Source: Sutterella sp. AM11-39 (lineage in GTDB: Bacteria > Pseudomonadota > Gammaproteobacteria > Burkholderiales > Burkholderiaceae_F). From it: 64,000 bases of DNA. Below, piece after piece: positions 8,891-16,108 of the stretch. The stretch is taken from positions 49,465 through 113,464 of the forward strand of contig NZ_QRLV01000007.1 in assembly GCF_003472385.1 (NCBI RefSeq). Reading direction: 5' to 3'. The notes beneath the pieces were generated by a model. That model worked only from the letters and a program-made list of their open reading frames with translations, made no database searches and was not told where the DNA came from. A program made the position numbers and the translations under genes. Numbering within the stretch: the first letter of the stretch is position 1; each line of letters opens with the position of its first letter.

Positions 8891-10666
8891 ATGAAAGCAA
8901 GCTGGTACAAATTAGCTGCACTACTGAGCATTGCTTGGGCAGGAAATATCTGTGGCGCTATACAAAAATCGGAACCGGTTTATTTCTATGCCAGTGAATT
9001 TTCTCTTCCTGGCATTGAAATGGATTGTGCCGCGCCAACAATCGAAGCAATTCGTAAAGCAATCGCTCCTCGAGAGCTTCGGGTTGTGCAATTGACGTCA
9101 ATAAAGGAAGTCGACAAAGTTTTCGGCATGCCGGGTCAGTTTGTTGCCGTCGTCGGCGCCTCGACATATTGGCGACATTTGCGTGACGGCATCCGCGATA
9201 TAGCAACACTGGTTTCTCACCATCAACCAGATCCTGATCACGCCGTTGGTGCATTGGTCGTGGTACGTAAAAATAGTCCAATTAAAACATTGGACGATCT
9301 GGAAGGTCACAGTATTGCCGTCAATGAGCCAAACGGCTTTCAGGCTATTCAAGTGGTCTACCGCGAGATCGCGGATGCTGGACATGAATGGCGCGGATTT
9401 TTCTCCAACGTCAAATCCTACGGTCTAGACTTTCGTCAACGCCTTGAGGCGGTCCGCAACGGTGAAGTAGATGCGGCAACTGTCAATGTCTGCTACGCCG
9501 AAAGAATGGCTGCCAAAGGCATTGATGTTCTCAAAGATCTCAAACCTCTCTCGATCAAACGTCAAAAATCCGTTTCGTGTATGACAAGCACGAAACTCTA
9601 CCCGAACTGGAGTCTCCTGGCTTCTCCGGAACTTGACAGCAGTACGCGCGTCAAGATCGCTAATGCGGTTTATGCCATGCAACCGGTATCCGATGGCCAG
9701 CGATGGACAATGGCAAGCGATTTTCGAGAAACTGATGAACTTTATCGCGTCCTGAAGACTGGCCCTTATGCCTACTTAAACCAATGGACGCTACGTCGAA
9801 TTTGGGAGGAATACCGACTTGCCGTTCTCTGCGCATTGGCTGCAATTGCCTTTTTTCTTTGGCACTCTTGGCGAACTTCCCAAATCGTAGTCGTTAAAAC
9901 AGCTCAACTTCGCGAAGCACTTGAACGTCAAAAACAACTTTCTCAGTATGCAATTGACGTATCTAAACGATACGAAAAAACTAGGAGAGCTCTGACAATC
10001 ACTCAGCTTTCGAGCATGGTCGCACATGAGCTCAGCCAACCATTGAGCGGAATCCTGCTCTATTCACAAGGGATCCGCCAGCTTGTATGTACTGCTTTAC
10101 CAATATCTCAACAACGCGTTGCTCTTGACGTTCTTGCCAAAATCGAAGCCAGAGCAAGAAAAGCAAACAATATTGTCAATTACGTTCGAAGCTACGCAAA
10201 AAGCAATGAATTGCCTTTTAATGAAATTGACTTACTTTCAATTGTCAAAACAAGCGTAGACAATATGGTTATCGCTGGGAAAATGTCCGAAAAAGCTTTC
10301 CAAGTGAACTGTAGATACAAATACATATGGATCCTGGGCTCTCAGTTGGAACTCGAATTAGCATTGAACAATATAATCGAAAACAGCATCCAAGCCATTG
10401 GTAAATCCTGTCGAATCAATATTGATCTAAGTGTTTCAAGTCAGTCTGTTCATCTGGATGTAAGCGACAATGGACAAAATGTTGACAACACCCTCTTGCA
10501 ATCGTTATCCGAACCATTGTCAACTTCAAAAAAAGAAGGGCTAGGGCTTGGGCTTTCATTGGTTCGCTGTATCGTTGACAGACATGCCGGAACAGTAACT
10601 TTTAGCAACACAAAGCAGGGCGGTCTTCGGATAACTATGAAATTTCCTGTTCTGCGAAAAAAATAG
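8891..10666 (+). CDS. TtrS-like sensor histidine kinase with periplasmic PhnD-type binding domain
   Basis: 591 residues. A signal peptide or first membrane segment (1-22) precedes a phosphonate/tetrathionate-type periplasmic solute-binding domain (about 25-295). A transmembrane helix follows at about 308-325, then a short coiled coil. The HisKA box has phospho-acceptor His379 in MVAHELSQPL, and the HATPase_c has an N box (NNIIENSIQAIG), DVSDNG and GLGLGLSLV. This is the layout of TtrS, which senses tetrathionate. The ligand here need not be tetrathionate, since the neighbour is a flavin reductase, not a ttr operon. The kinase is followed after 2 nt by its response regulator. Confidence 0.9.
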   Translation: MKASWYKLAALLSIAWAGNICGAIQKSEPVYFYASEFSLPGIEMDCAAPTIEAIRKAIAPRELRVVQLTSIKEVDKVFGMPGQFVAVVGASTYWRHLRDGIRDIATLVSHHQPDPDHAVGALVVVRKNSPIKTLDDLEGHSIAVNEPNGFQAIQVVYREIADAGHEWRGFFSNVKSYGLDFRQRLEAVRNGEVDAATVNVCYAERMAAKGIDVLKDLKPLSIKRQKSVSCMTSTKLYPNWSLLASPELDSSTRVKIANAVYAMQPVSDGQRWTMASDFRETDELYRVLKTGPYAYLNQWTLRRIWEEYRLAVLCALAAIAFFLWHSWRTSQIVVVKTAQLREALERQKQLSQYAIDVSKRYEKTRRALTITQLSSMVAHELSQPLSGILLYSQGIRQLVCTALPISQQRVALDVLAKIEARARKANNIVNYVRSYAKSNELPFNEIDLLSIVKTSVDNMVIAGKMSEKAFQVNCRYKYIWILGSQLELELALNNIIENSIQAIGKSCRINIDLSVSSQSVHLDVSDNGQNVDNTLLQSLSEPLSTSKKEGLGLGLSLVRCIVDRHAGTVTFSNTKQGGLRITMKFPVLRKK

Positions 10667-10668
10667 AT

Positions 10669-11304
10669 ATGCTTGAGATAAAACGAGATTGTTTTTTAAT
10701 ACGGGTCGTTGATGATGATGTTGAACTACTTGATGCCATCAAGTTTTGTCTCGAATGCGCTGATTGGCGAGTCGCCATCTACGTGTCTGCAACATCATTT
10801 TTAGCAAATGAAAACTTTGAACAACCTGGCTGCATCATTCTAGACATTAACATGCCCTCTATCTCAGGTTTGGAACTTCAACAGTTTCTAAACACGTGTG
10901 ACCACGCTCTGCCTGTAGTATTTTTAACTGGGCATGGAAATATGAATACTGCAATTCACGCTTTCCGGCATGGTGCTGTTGATTTTTTACAAAAGCCTTT
11001 CGAACCTGATGAACTTCTTACAGCAGTCCAAAAGGCTATCAAAATTGCGGAAAAACAGTATTTAGCTCGTCTTAACCGTTCGGCCACGGCCCGTTGGAAT
11101 AGTCTGACAGATAAGCAAAAACAAGTCGCCAAAGATTTGTTAACCGGCGTAACAAGTGCGGATATTGCTGAACATTTAGGTATCAGTGAACGAACCCTAC
11201 AACGCCATAGACAAAATGTTTTCCATAAACTTGGCATTAGAAAAACAGCCGATTTAACAACCTTCCGTATTCAATTGCAACAAGAAACTGGAAATTTTCC
11301 ATAG
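10669..11304 (+). CDS. TtrR/FixJ-like response regulator
   Basis: 211 residues: a receiver domain (about 8-125) with acidic pocket Asp15-Asp16, phospho-acceptor Asp59 (ILDINMPS) and conserved Lys in QKPF. It is followed by a LuxR-type helix-turn-helix (about 145-200; TDKQKQVAKDLLTG...ISERTLQRHRQNVFHKLGI). It starts 2 nt after the kinase stop, implying translational coupling. It should activate the divergent reductase gene when the kinase binds its ligand; this is inference from position. The gene is AT-rich compared with neighbours such as feoB. Confidence 0.93.
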   Translation: MLEIKRDCFLIRVVDDDVELLDAIKFCLECADWRVAIYVSATSFLANENFEQPGCIILDINMPSISGLELQQFLNTCDHALPVVFLTGHGNMNTAIHAFRHGAVDFLQKPFEPDELLTAVQKAIKIAEKQYLARLNRSATARWNSLTDKQKQVAKDLLTGVTSADIAEHLGISERTLQRHRQNVFHKLGIRKTADLTTFRIQLQQETGNFP

Positions 11305-11329
11305 CCCAATAAACCTTGCTTTGCTAACG

Positions 11330-11482
11330 GTCAAGCTTGATGACAATTGGGGCGAAGTTTCGTTAGGCGCTGGCTATAACGTGACCGACTCTGTGCATGC
11401 GTTCATTGATATCGTTACCAGTTTCGATGGCGATATTGACCAGAAGTGGCGCGTGAACTTCGGTGGTCGCTACGTCTTCTAA
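11330..11482 (+). pseudogene. C-terminal remnant of an autotransporter beta-barrel
   Basis: Fifty codons in one frame end in TAA at 11480-11482. They encode the last strands of an autotransporter barrel: DNWGEVSLGAGYNVTD, then an alternating strand, then WRVNFGGRYVF with terminal Phe. The intact autotransporter at 23561-25747 ends in a closely matching pattern (WYEVGVGGNFNLTD ... WRWNVGIRHVF). There is no start codon or ribosome site, and the rest of the gene is absent: upstream lies the response regulator. It keeps its own terminator (11528-11569). This is a broken gene, and it marks a rearrangement junction. Confidence 0.85.
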
Positions 11483-11527
11483 TGTGAGTCATCTTCCCTA
11501 TTAAGGGATCACAAAACTCTTTTCACA

Positions 11528-11569
11528 CATCCCCAAATAGATCTAAATTTTCATTGGGGATGTTTTTTT
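11528..11569 (+). terminator. Rho-independent terminator after the autotransporter remnant
   Basis: CATCCCCAA pairs with TTGGGGATG and is followed by TTTTTTT. It probably once ended the autotransporter gene and may now end the two-component operon. Confidence 0.9.
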
Positions 11570-11630
11570 ATTAAATTCGTTCCAAACAGAAAATTGAATC
11601 TTTATCCCAACATCTTATGAGCAGACCTTC

Positions 11631-11683
11631 TTACAAGAGATAGGCACATTTGGCATAATCAGATATATCTCATTGATATATCT
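11631..11683 (+). promoter_or_regulatory. vapBC promoter and operator
   Basis: TTACAA (11631-11636), 17 nt, and CATAAT (11654-11659) form a good sigma70-type promoter. Directly after it lies a perfect 9-bp inverted repeat, AGATATATC (11661-11669) and GATATATCT (11675-11683), overlapping the expected start of transcription. This is where a VapB dimer would bind for autorepression. Confidence 0.75.
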
Positions 11684-11699
11684 TTTTTAGTCAAAAAAA

Positions 11700-11978
11700 A
11701 TGAGCAAAACCGCAAAAGTTTTCATGTCCGGCCGTAGCCAGGCCGTGCGGCTGCCAAAGGAATTTCGATTCGACACCAAAGAAGTCTGGATTCGCCGCAA
11801 TCCGGATACCGGAGAAATTATCCTCAAGCCAAAACCCGACCTACCCGAAGGGCTCCAAAACGGTCTGCAAGTCTTCATGCATGAAATGGCTCAGCTTAGA
11901 CAGGAGCTCGGTGACGATTGGGAACCTCTCGAAATCGAACCAAGAGAAGCCTGGAATCCCAAGGAGCTTTTCAAGTGA
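11700..11978 (+). CDS. vapB: VapB-type antitoxin
   Basis: A 92-residue antitoxin with an N-terminal AbrB/MazE-like DNA-binding domain (about 1-48; [20 protein letters not shown] is the family signature). Its acidic C-terminal tail (about 60-92) would wrap the toxin. It should repress its own promoter through the adjacent inverted repeat and neutralise VapC. No clear Shine-Dalgarno precedes the ATG. The stop codon overlaps the vapC start. Confidence 0.93.
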   Translation: MSKTAKVFMSGRSQAVRLPKEFRFDTKEVWIRRNPDTGEIILKPKPDLPEGLQNGLQVFMHEMAQLRQELGDDWEPLEIEPREAWNPKELFK

Positions 11979-12454
11979 CCTGCTACCTGTTGAACACAAA
12001 CATTTTGATCGCCGCTGCCAACGACACGTCGGCCATTCTTAACAGCCATCTTGCGAAACATACCAACGACGAACTGTTTACATCTTCTTTGAGCTGGATG
12101 GAGATTTACCACGGAATTTTGAAAATAAGTCCCGAAGGAGTGATAACTCATAAGGCCAGGATGTATCTCAAAGTTTTCGAAAAACTTGAGTCATCAATTC
12201 GGATCGAACCTTTCACCAAGGAAGACGCCGAAGTTACCGCCAAGCTTTACGATCACTCTCGCCGTCTTGGCCATATGTTGTCATTTCAAGACGCATTAAT
12301 TGCCGGTCAGGCACTTTCCCGAAACTTTGTGCTTGTCTCCGGCGATCGCCGAGCCGGCTTCGAGCTTTATGCCGACATGGGGTTGAAATACGAAAACTGG
12401 CTCTATCCGATTCATCAGACGCCTCCTTCCACTCTACTCAACGATCTGCTGTAG
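11975..12454 (+). CDS. vapC: VapC-type PIN-domain toxin with Asn at the first catalytic position
   Basis: A 159-residue PIN-domain protein. VapC toxins are Mg-dependent RNases cutting tRNA or rRNA. I start it at GTG 11975 (GTGA overlap with vapB; AAGGAG 8 nt upstream), giving the family N-terminus. The usual LLDTN is LLNTN here, so the first metal-binding Asp is Asn7. Glu43 (SWMEIYHG), Asp106 ([10 protein letters not shown]) and Asp124 (VSGDRR) remain. Loss of that Asp generally abolishes PIN activity, so this toxin may be weak or dead. A longer upstream frame exists but lies inside vapB. Confidence 0.9.
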   Translation: MTCYLLNTNILIAAANDTSAILNSHLAKHTNDELFTSSLSWMEIYHGILKISPEGVITHKARMYLKVFEKLESSIRIEPFTKEDAEVTAKLYDHSRRLGHMLSFQDALIAGQALSRNFVLVSGDRRAGFELYADMGLKYENWLYPIHQTPPSTLLNDLL

Positions 12455-12475
12455 CAAGTTGGCGCCGAATCTCCG

Positions 12476-12742
12476 TCAGGGTTTGGTGCCGATCCACTCA
12501 TAGACGCGCACCGGCACTCGCTTTCCTTCGTCATGCTTCGGTGTCTGGGCGCATGATCCTGAGCAAGCACCGCTTGCACACGCCGGCAGTACTTTCGTGA
12601 ACCGCACCTTGCCTTTGGTTCTCAAAGTCTCCGCCACCATTTCCACCATCTCGAAGGTGGTACGGAACTGTTGCGCGAGTTCCGGTTGTGTAGCCGTTCC
12701 ATAACGGCGCAGATAGTCCTGGATATCCATCAAAAGGCTCAT
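12476..12742 (-). CDS. feoC: FeoC-like small winged-helix protein
   Basis: 88 residues. A winged-helix N-terminal region (MSLLMDIQDYLRRYGTATQ) is followed by a Cys-bearing segment (CASGACSGSC), the pattern of FeoC proteins that bind an Fe-S cluster or stabilise FeoB. ATG at 12742 is chosen because AAGGAC lies 5 nt upstream; a longer frame starts 8 codons earlier. It follows feoB by 123 nt with a terminator in between, so it may be expressed at a lower level than feoAB. It is convergent with vapC. Confidence 0.8.
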   Translation of the reverse strand: MSLLMDIQDYLRRYGTATQPELAQQFRTTFEMVEMVAETLRTKGKVRFTKVLPACASGACSGSCAQTPKHDEGKRVPVRVYEWIGTKP

Positions 12743-12764
12743 ACTTTGTCCTTGTGTTACATGC

Positions 12765-12815
12765 AAGAAAAAGCCGCATCCGACAGCGAATCTCTGGTCT
12801 GAGTATCGGATGCGG
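12765..12815 (-). terminator. Terminator between feoB and feoC
   Basis: On the minus strand CCGCATCCGA pairs with TCGGATGCGG across a 22-nt loop and is followed by CTTTTTCTT. It should end most feoAB transcripts ahead of feoC. Confidence 0.8.
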
Positions 12816-12865
12816 CCAGTCAGGTGCTTCAGAGCTTTGTTCTCCGAAGCTTTACGGTTATTTGA

Positions 12866-15232
12866 TTACGAAGGCTGCGCCACAGCGATCGGGATCACCT
12901 TCGGACCCTTGCCGCGATTGTTCTTCACGTAGTTGCGCATGAAGAACAACAGAGAGGCAAGCAGGCCGAGCGAAATCACAATGGCCACGGTCGCGTAGAG
13001 CGGATCCTGAGCAAACGTGCCAACACGGTAGACGATGGTGGCCGTCGAGTAGCCGAGAACCGTCGTCCAGGCCGCCAGGAACAGCGTCCAGGCTGCGCCT
13101 GCCTCACGATAGACCGCTGCGATTGCCGCTACGCAAGGCATGTAGAGAAGCACAAGCATCAGGTAAGCAAAAGCAGCCAGTTGAGAACCGAAGAGCTTTT
13201 GCATCATGTCGATGGTCGTCACCGTCACTTCCTGCGATTCGGCGGCGGCTGCCGTATCCGACAAATCGTCAACGGCGATACCGAGAGGATCAGTAAAGGC
13301 TCCGCCCAGGTCAGCCAGATTGTCAACGATCGTGCCGCCGGCTTCCGAGAGAATGGCACCGAGCGACCAACCTTCGTCGGCTTCTTCTTCAGCGGGTGCA
13401 GCAGCGCCTTCGCCTGCAGCTTCCGCATTCTTGTCGCGAGCCATCTGGTCGTAGAGCGAGTTAAGCGTACCGACGACAGCTTCCTTGGCGAAGATGCCGG
13501 TAAAGACACCCACAGCCGCCGGCCAGTTTTCCTGCGTCACGCCCATCGGCGAGAGCACCGGAGCGATCGTGTAGCCGATTTCAGAGAGGACCGACTTTTC
13601 GGAGTCCTCATTGCCGAACGAACCGTCGGTACCCCAGCTGTTCAAGAAACCCAGTACGGCGCAGATCACAACAATCACTTTGCCGGCACGGTTCAGGAAG
13701 GCCTTCAGGCGATCCCACGTGCGCATCATGACGCCCTTGACCGTCGGGATGTGGTACGGCGGGATTTCCATCACGAAGGCGGAAACTTCACCGGGCAGCA
13801 CCACGCGCTTGATCAAAAAGCCCGTGATGATGGCGGCAATGATGCCGATCACATAGATGCCGAACACCAGATTCTGGCCATTGGTCGGGAAGAACGCCGT
13901 CGCAAACAGCACGTACACAGGCATGCGGGCGCCGCAGCTCATGAAGGGAGCCATCATGATGGTGATGATGCGGTCGGTTGCCTTATCCATCGTGCGGGTG
14001 GCCATAATGGCGGGCACGTTGCAGCCAAAGCCCACGATCAGCGGTACGAAGGCTTTGCCGGGCAGGCCCAACGCGCGCATCACGCGGTCCATCACGAACG
14101 CGGCACGAGCCATGTAACCCGAGTCCTCAAGCATGGCGAGGAACAGGAACAGGAAGAAGATCGGCGGAATAAAGGTCGAAACCGTCGTAATACCGCCGCC
14201 GATACCGTCGGCAAGCAAAACCTTAAGCCATTCGGGCGTGCCGACTGCCTCAAGCAGGCGACCGAAACCGTCGACAAAGATGCCGGCAAACGTGATGTCG
14301 AAGAAGTCGATGAAAGCGGCGCCGAGGTTCTGCGTAAAGAGGAACATCACGTACATGATCGCCAGGAAGATCGGCAGTCCCAACCAACGGTTCAAGACCA
14401 CGCGATCGATCTTGTCGGTCATGGTGTTGCTCATTTCGCCGTGTCGAATCAGTGCCTTTTGCGTGATGCGGTTGACAAAGTTGTAACGCGCGTCGGCAAC
14501 CACGATATCGGCGTCGCCGTCATAAGCGGCATTCACATCGTCAACAATCTTCTTAACCTTGGCGTAGGCTTCGGCAGGAAGCTTGTCTTCAATGCCCGGA
14601 GCGCCTTCAACGAGCTGCAGCGCAAACCATTCGGGACGTTCCACGCCTTCTTTGCGCAGTCCCTGAGTAATCGCCTCACGAGCCTTCTCGATACGATCTT
14701 CGAACGAAACGTTCATCGGCGGCAATTGCGGATTCTTCAGAAATTCCGCAACTGTTTTTTGAAGTTCACGCACCCCCTGCTCGCGCGCTGCGACCAGTCC
14801 CACAACAGGGCAACCGAGCGCCTGCTGCAGAGCCTTGAGATCCATCTCAATCTTGTGGTTCTTGGCAATGTCGAGCATATTGACGGCCACGACCATCGGA
14901 ACGCGCATTTCAATGAGTTGCGCCGTCAGGTATAGGTTTCGTTCCAGGTTGGAGGCATCAACGATGTTGATCACTGCCTGCGCTTCATCCGTGAGGATGT
15001 AGTCGCGTGCAATACGTTCGTCTTCGCCGGAAGTCGAAGCCGGCGTAATGGAATAAATGCCGGGAAGGTCAACGATCTCAACGTCGTTGCCTTCAAAACT
15101 GTAACGTCCCGTTTTCTTATCGACGGTGACACCCGGCCAGTTGCCGACTTCCTGTTTGGAGCCCGTCAGAGCATTAAAAAGCGTCGTTTTGCCGCAATTC
15201 GGATTGCCGACAATACAGATGATATTTTTCAT
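12866..15232 (-). CDS. feoB: Ferrous iron transporter FeoB
   Basis: 788 residues. FeoB is the inner-membrane Fe2+ permease with a cytoplasmic GTPase domain. The G1 motif GNPNCGKT (9-16), switch GNWPGVTVDKK, DLPGIYS, and NMLD (G4) mark the N-terminal G domain. A helical linker, two Gate regions (GCNVPAIMATR and the matching C-terminal helices) and about nine membrane spans follow. An Ala/Glu-rich insertion at about residue 600-620 (AAGEGAAAPAEEEADEGW) is low complexity. It lies 15 nt after feoA, in one operon under the Fur-like boxes. Confidence 0.97.
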   Translation of the reverse strand: MKNIICIVGNPNCGKTTLFNALTGSKQEVGNWPGVTVDKKTGRYSFEGNDVEIVDLPGIYSITPASTSGEDERIARDYILTDEAQAVINIVDASNLERNLYLTAQLIEMRVPMVVAVNMLDIAKNHKIEMDLKALQQALGCPVVGLVAAREQGVRELQKTVAEFLKNPQLPPMNVSFEDRIEKAREAITQGLRKEGVERPEWFALQLVEGAPGIEDKLPAEAYAKVKKIVDDVNAAYDGDADIVVADARYNFVNRITQKALIRHGEMSNTMTDKIDRVVLNRWLGLPIFLAIMYVMFLFTQNLGAAFIDFFDITFAGIFVDGFGRLLEAVGTPEWLKVLLADGIGGGITTVSTFIPPIFFLFLFLAMLEDSGYMARAAFVMDRVMRALGLPGKAFVPLIVGFGCNVPAIMATRTMDKATDRIITIMMAPFMSCGARMPVYVLFATAFFPTNGQNLVFGIYVIGIIAAIITGFLIKRVVLPGEVSAFVMEIPPYHIPTVKGVMMRTWDRLKAFLNRAGKVIVVICAVLGFLNSWGTDGSFGNEDSEKSVLSEIGYTIAPVLSPMGVTQENWPAAVGVFTGIFAKEAVVGTLNSLYDQMARDKNAEAAGEGAAAPAEEEADEGWSLGAILSEAGGTIVDNLADLGGAFTDPLGIAVDDLSDTAAAAESQEVTVTTIDMMQKLFGSQLAAFAYLMLVLLYMPCVAAIAAVYREAGAAWTLFLAAWTTVLGYSTATIVYRVGTFAQDPLYATVAIVISLGLLASLLFFMRNYVKNNRGKGPKVIPIAVAQPS

Positions 15233-15247
15233 TTTGCAATCCCCAAC

Positions 15248-15475
15248 TCAATCCAAGCGCACTTCCATAATGGCGGCTTCGTCCTTTCGAACGCTGATAA
15301 AGCTGCCGCGCACGCGAATCTCAACCGGATCGCCCAGCGGAGCCACGCGCACCACCTCAAATGCTGTTCCCGGTGTTGCACCGAGCATCAGCAAACGCCG
15401 GCGATATTCCGGCGCCTTTTTGTCATAGCCGACAATCGTTCCCTTGGTTCCGGGAGAAAGTTCCTTTAACAACAT
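15248..15475 (-). CDS. feoA: FeoA domain protein (second of two)
   Basis: 75 residues from ATG 15475, with the SH3-like FeoA pattern: LKELSPGTKGTIVGYDKK, then RRRLLMLGATPGTAFEVV and PLGDPVEIRVRGSFISVRKDEA. FeoA associates with FeoB at the membrane and is needed for Fe2+ uptake. The frame is open 15 codons further upstream without family similarity. Position directly before feoB suggests this is the functional partner. A second FeoA-like gene lies 56 nt upstream in the same operon. Confidence 0.92.
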   Translation of the reverse strand: MLLKELSPGTKGTIVGYDKKAPEYRRRLLMLGATPGTAFEVVRVAPLGDPVEIRVRGSFISVRKDEAAIMEVRLD

Positions 15476-15531
15476 GGTTTGCCTGTCCCTTGTTCCGAGC
15501 CGCTTGCTTTTCAGTCGCAATTGAGCGGCTC

Positions 15532-15768
15532 TCAGTACACGTAAATTTTCTGAGCAACGTCGAAGTTCACGCCGATGCGGCTGTCTCCGACGGCAATCAA
15601 AATGCTCTCGTTGACCGCGCCGCTTAACACTCGAACCGAACTGCCCACATGCAATCCGAGCTCATCGAGACGAGCCGCTTCTGGAGCCGGCAGCTTGACC
15701 TTGGCGACAATGCCGGGTTCTTCGATTTTCAGTTGCGTGAGCTTGCGAATTGTTCGTTCTTTGTTCAT
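15532..15768 (-). CDS. FeoA domain protein (first of two)
   Basis: About 78 residues with the FeoA-like order: Leu-rich start, EPGIVAKVKLPAPEAARLDELGLHVGSSVRVLSG, then ESILIAVGDSRIGVNFDVAQKI. It diverges strongly from the second FeoA. Two adjacent FeoA proteins occur in some feo loci. The start is uncertain: ATG 15768 (used) and ATG 15822 both lack a good ribosome site. It is the first gene after the Fur-like boxes. Confidence 0.8.
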   Translation of the reverse strand: MNKERTIRKLTQLKIEEPGIVAKVKLPAPEAARLDELGLHVGSSVRVLSGAVNESILIAVGDSRIGVNFDVAQKIYVY

Positions 15769-15847
15769 TGCTTTTGCGTTTGTGGTGGCACCGAAATCGC
15801 TCACCGAGCGACCCGAAGTCATCAACGATGGATAAATTCAATGCGAA

Positions 15848-15884
15848 TGATACCCTTTCTCAATCTCGATGAGAACGGTTATCA
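15848..15884 (-). promoter_or_regulatory. Tandem Fur-like boxes upstream of feo operon
   Basis: Two 15-mers in 7-1-7 dyad form, TGATACCCTTTCTCA (15848-15862) and TGAGAACGGTTATCA (15870-15884), resemble the Fur consensus TGATAAT-N-ATTATCA and are spaced 22 nt centre to centre. A weaker third match lies at 15983-15997. They sit 80-115 nt before the feoA start, where iron-loaded Fur would repress. Confidence 0.75.
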
Positions 15885-16029
15885 ATCAGTATTTTCAACA
15901 ATGAATCAGCCATTCAAGCGTTGACACTTGTTTCCTGATGTCGCTTAGCAGCACAGAAGACGACGAGAGAACTTGAAAATTAGCAATTCTCGTTCTCATC
16001 AAAAGAATGTTCGTCGCCGCTCAGATTTG

Positions 16030-16066
16030 AAAAAGAGCCGTGACATCGAGGGCCCCGGCTCTTTTT
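16030..16066 (-). terminator. Rho-independent terminator of porin 2
   Basis: AAAAAGAGCCG and CGGCTCTTTTT form an 11-bp stem that reads as a terminator in both directions. On the minus strand it follows the porin 2 stop by about 43 nt. Confidence 0.88.
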
Positions 16067-16108
16067 GATTTGCGAATCGGTTTACACCTTCATTGCGTCG
16101 TTGTGTGC

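Noticed and set aside
8891-11304. Calling the two-component system a tetrathionate sensor (TtrSR)
   Set aside because: Architecture fits, but the adjacent gene is a flavin reductase and the TtrA-like gene is 37 kb away with its own LysR, so the ligand is left open.
13181-14935. 584-codon plus-strand frame inside feoB
   Set aside because: His/Arg/Asp-rich antisense composition; feoB is certain on the other strand.
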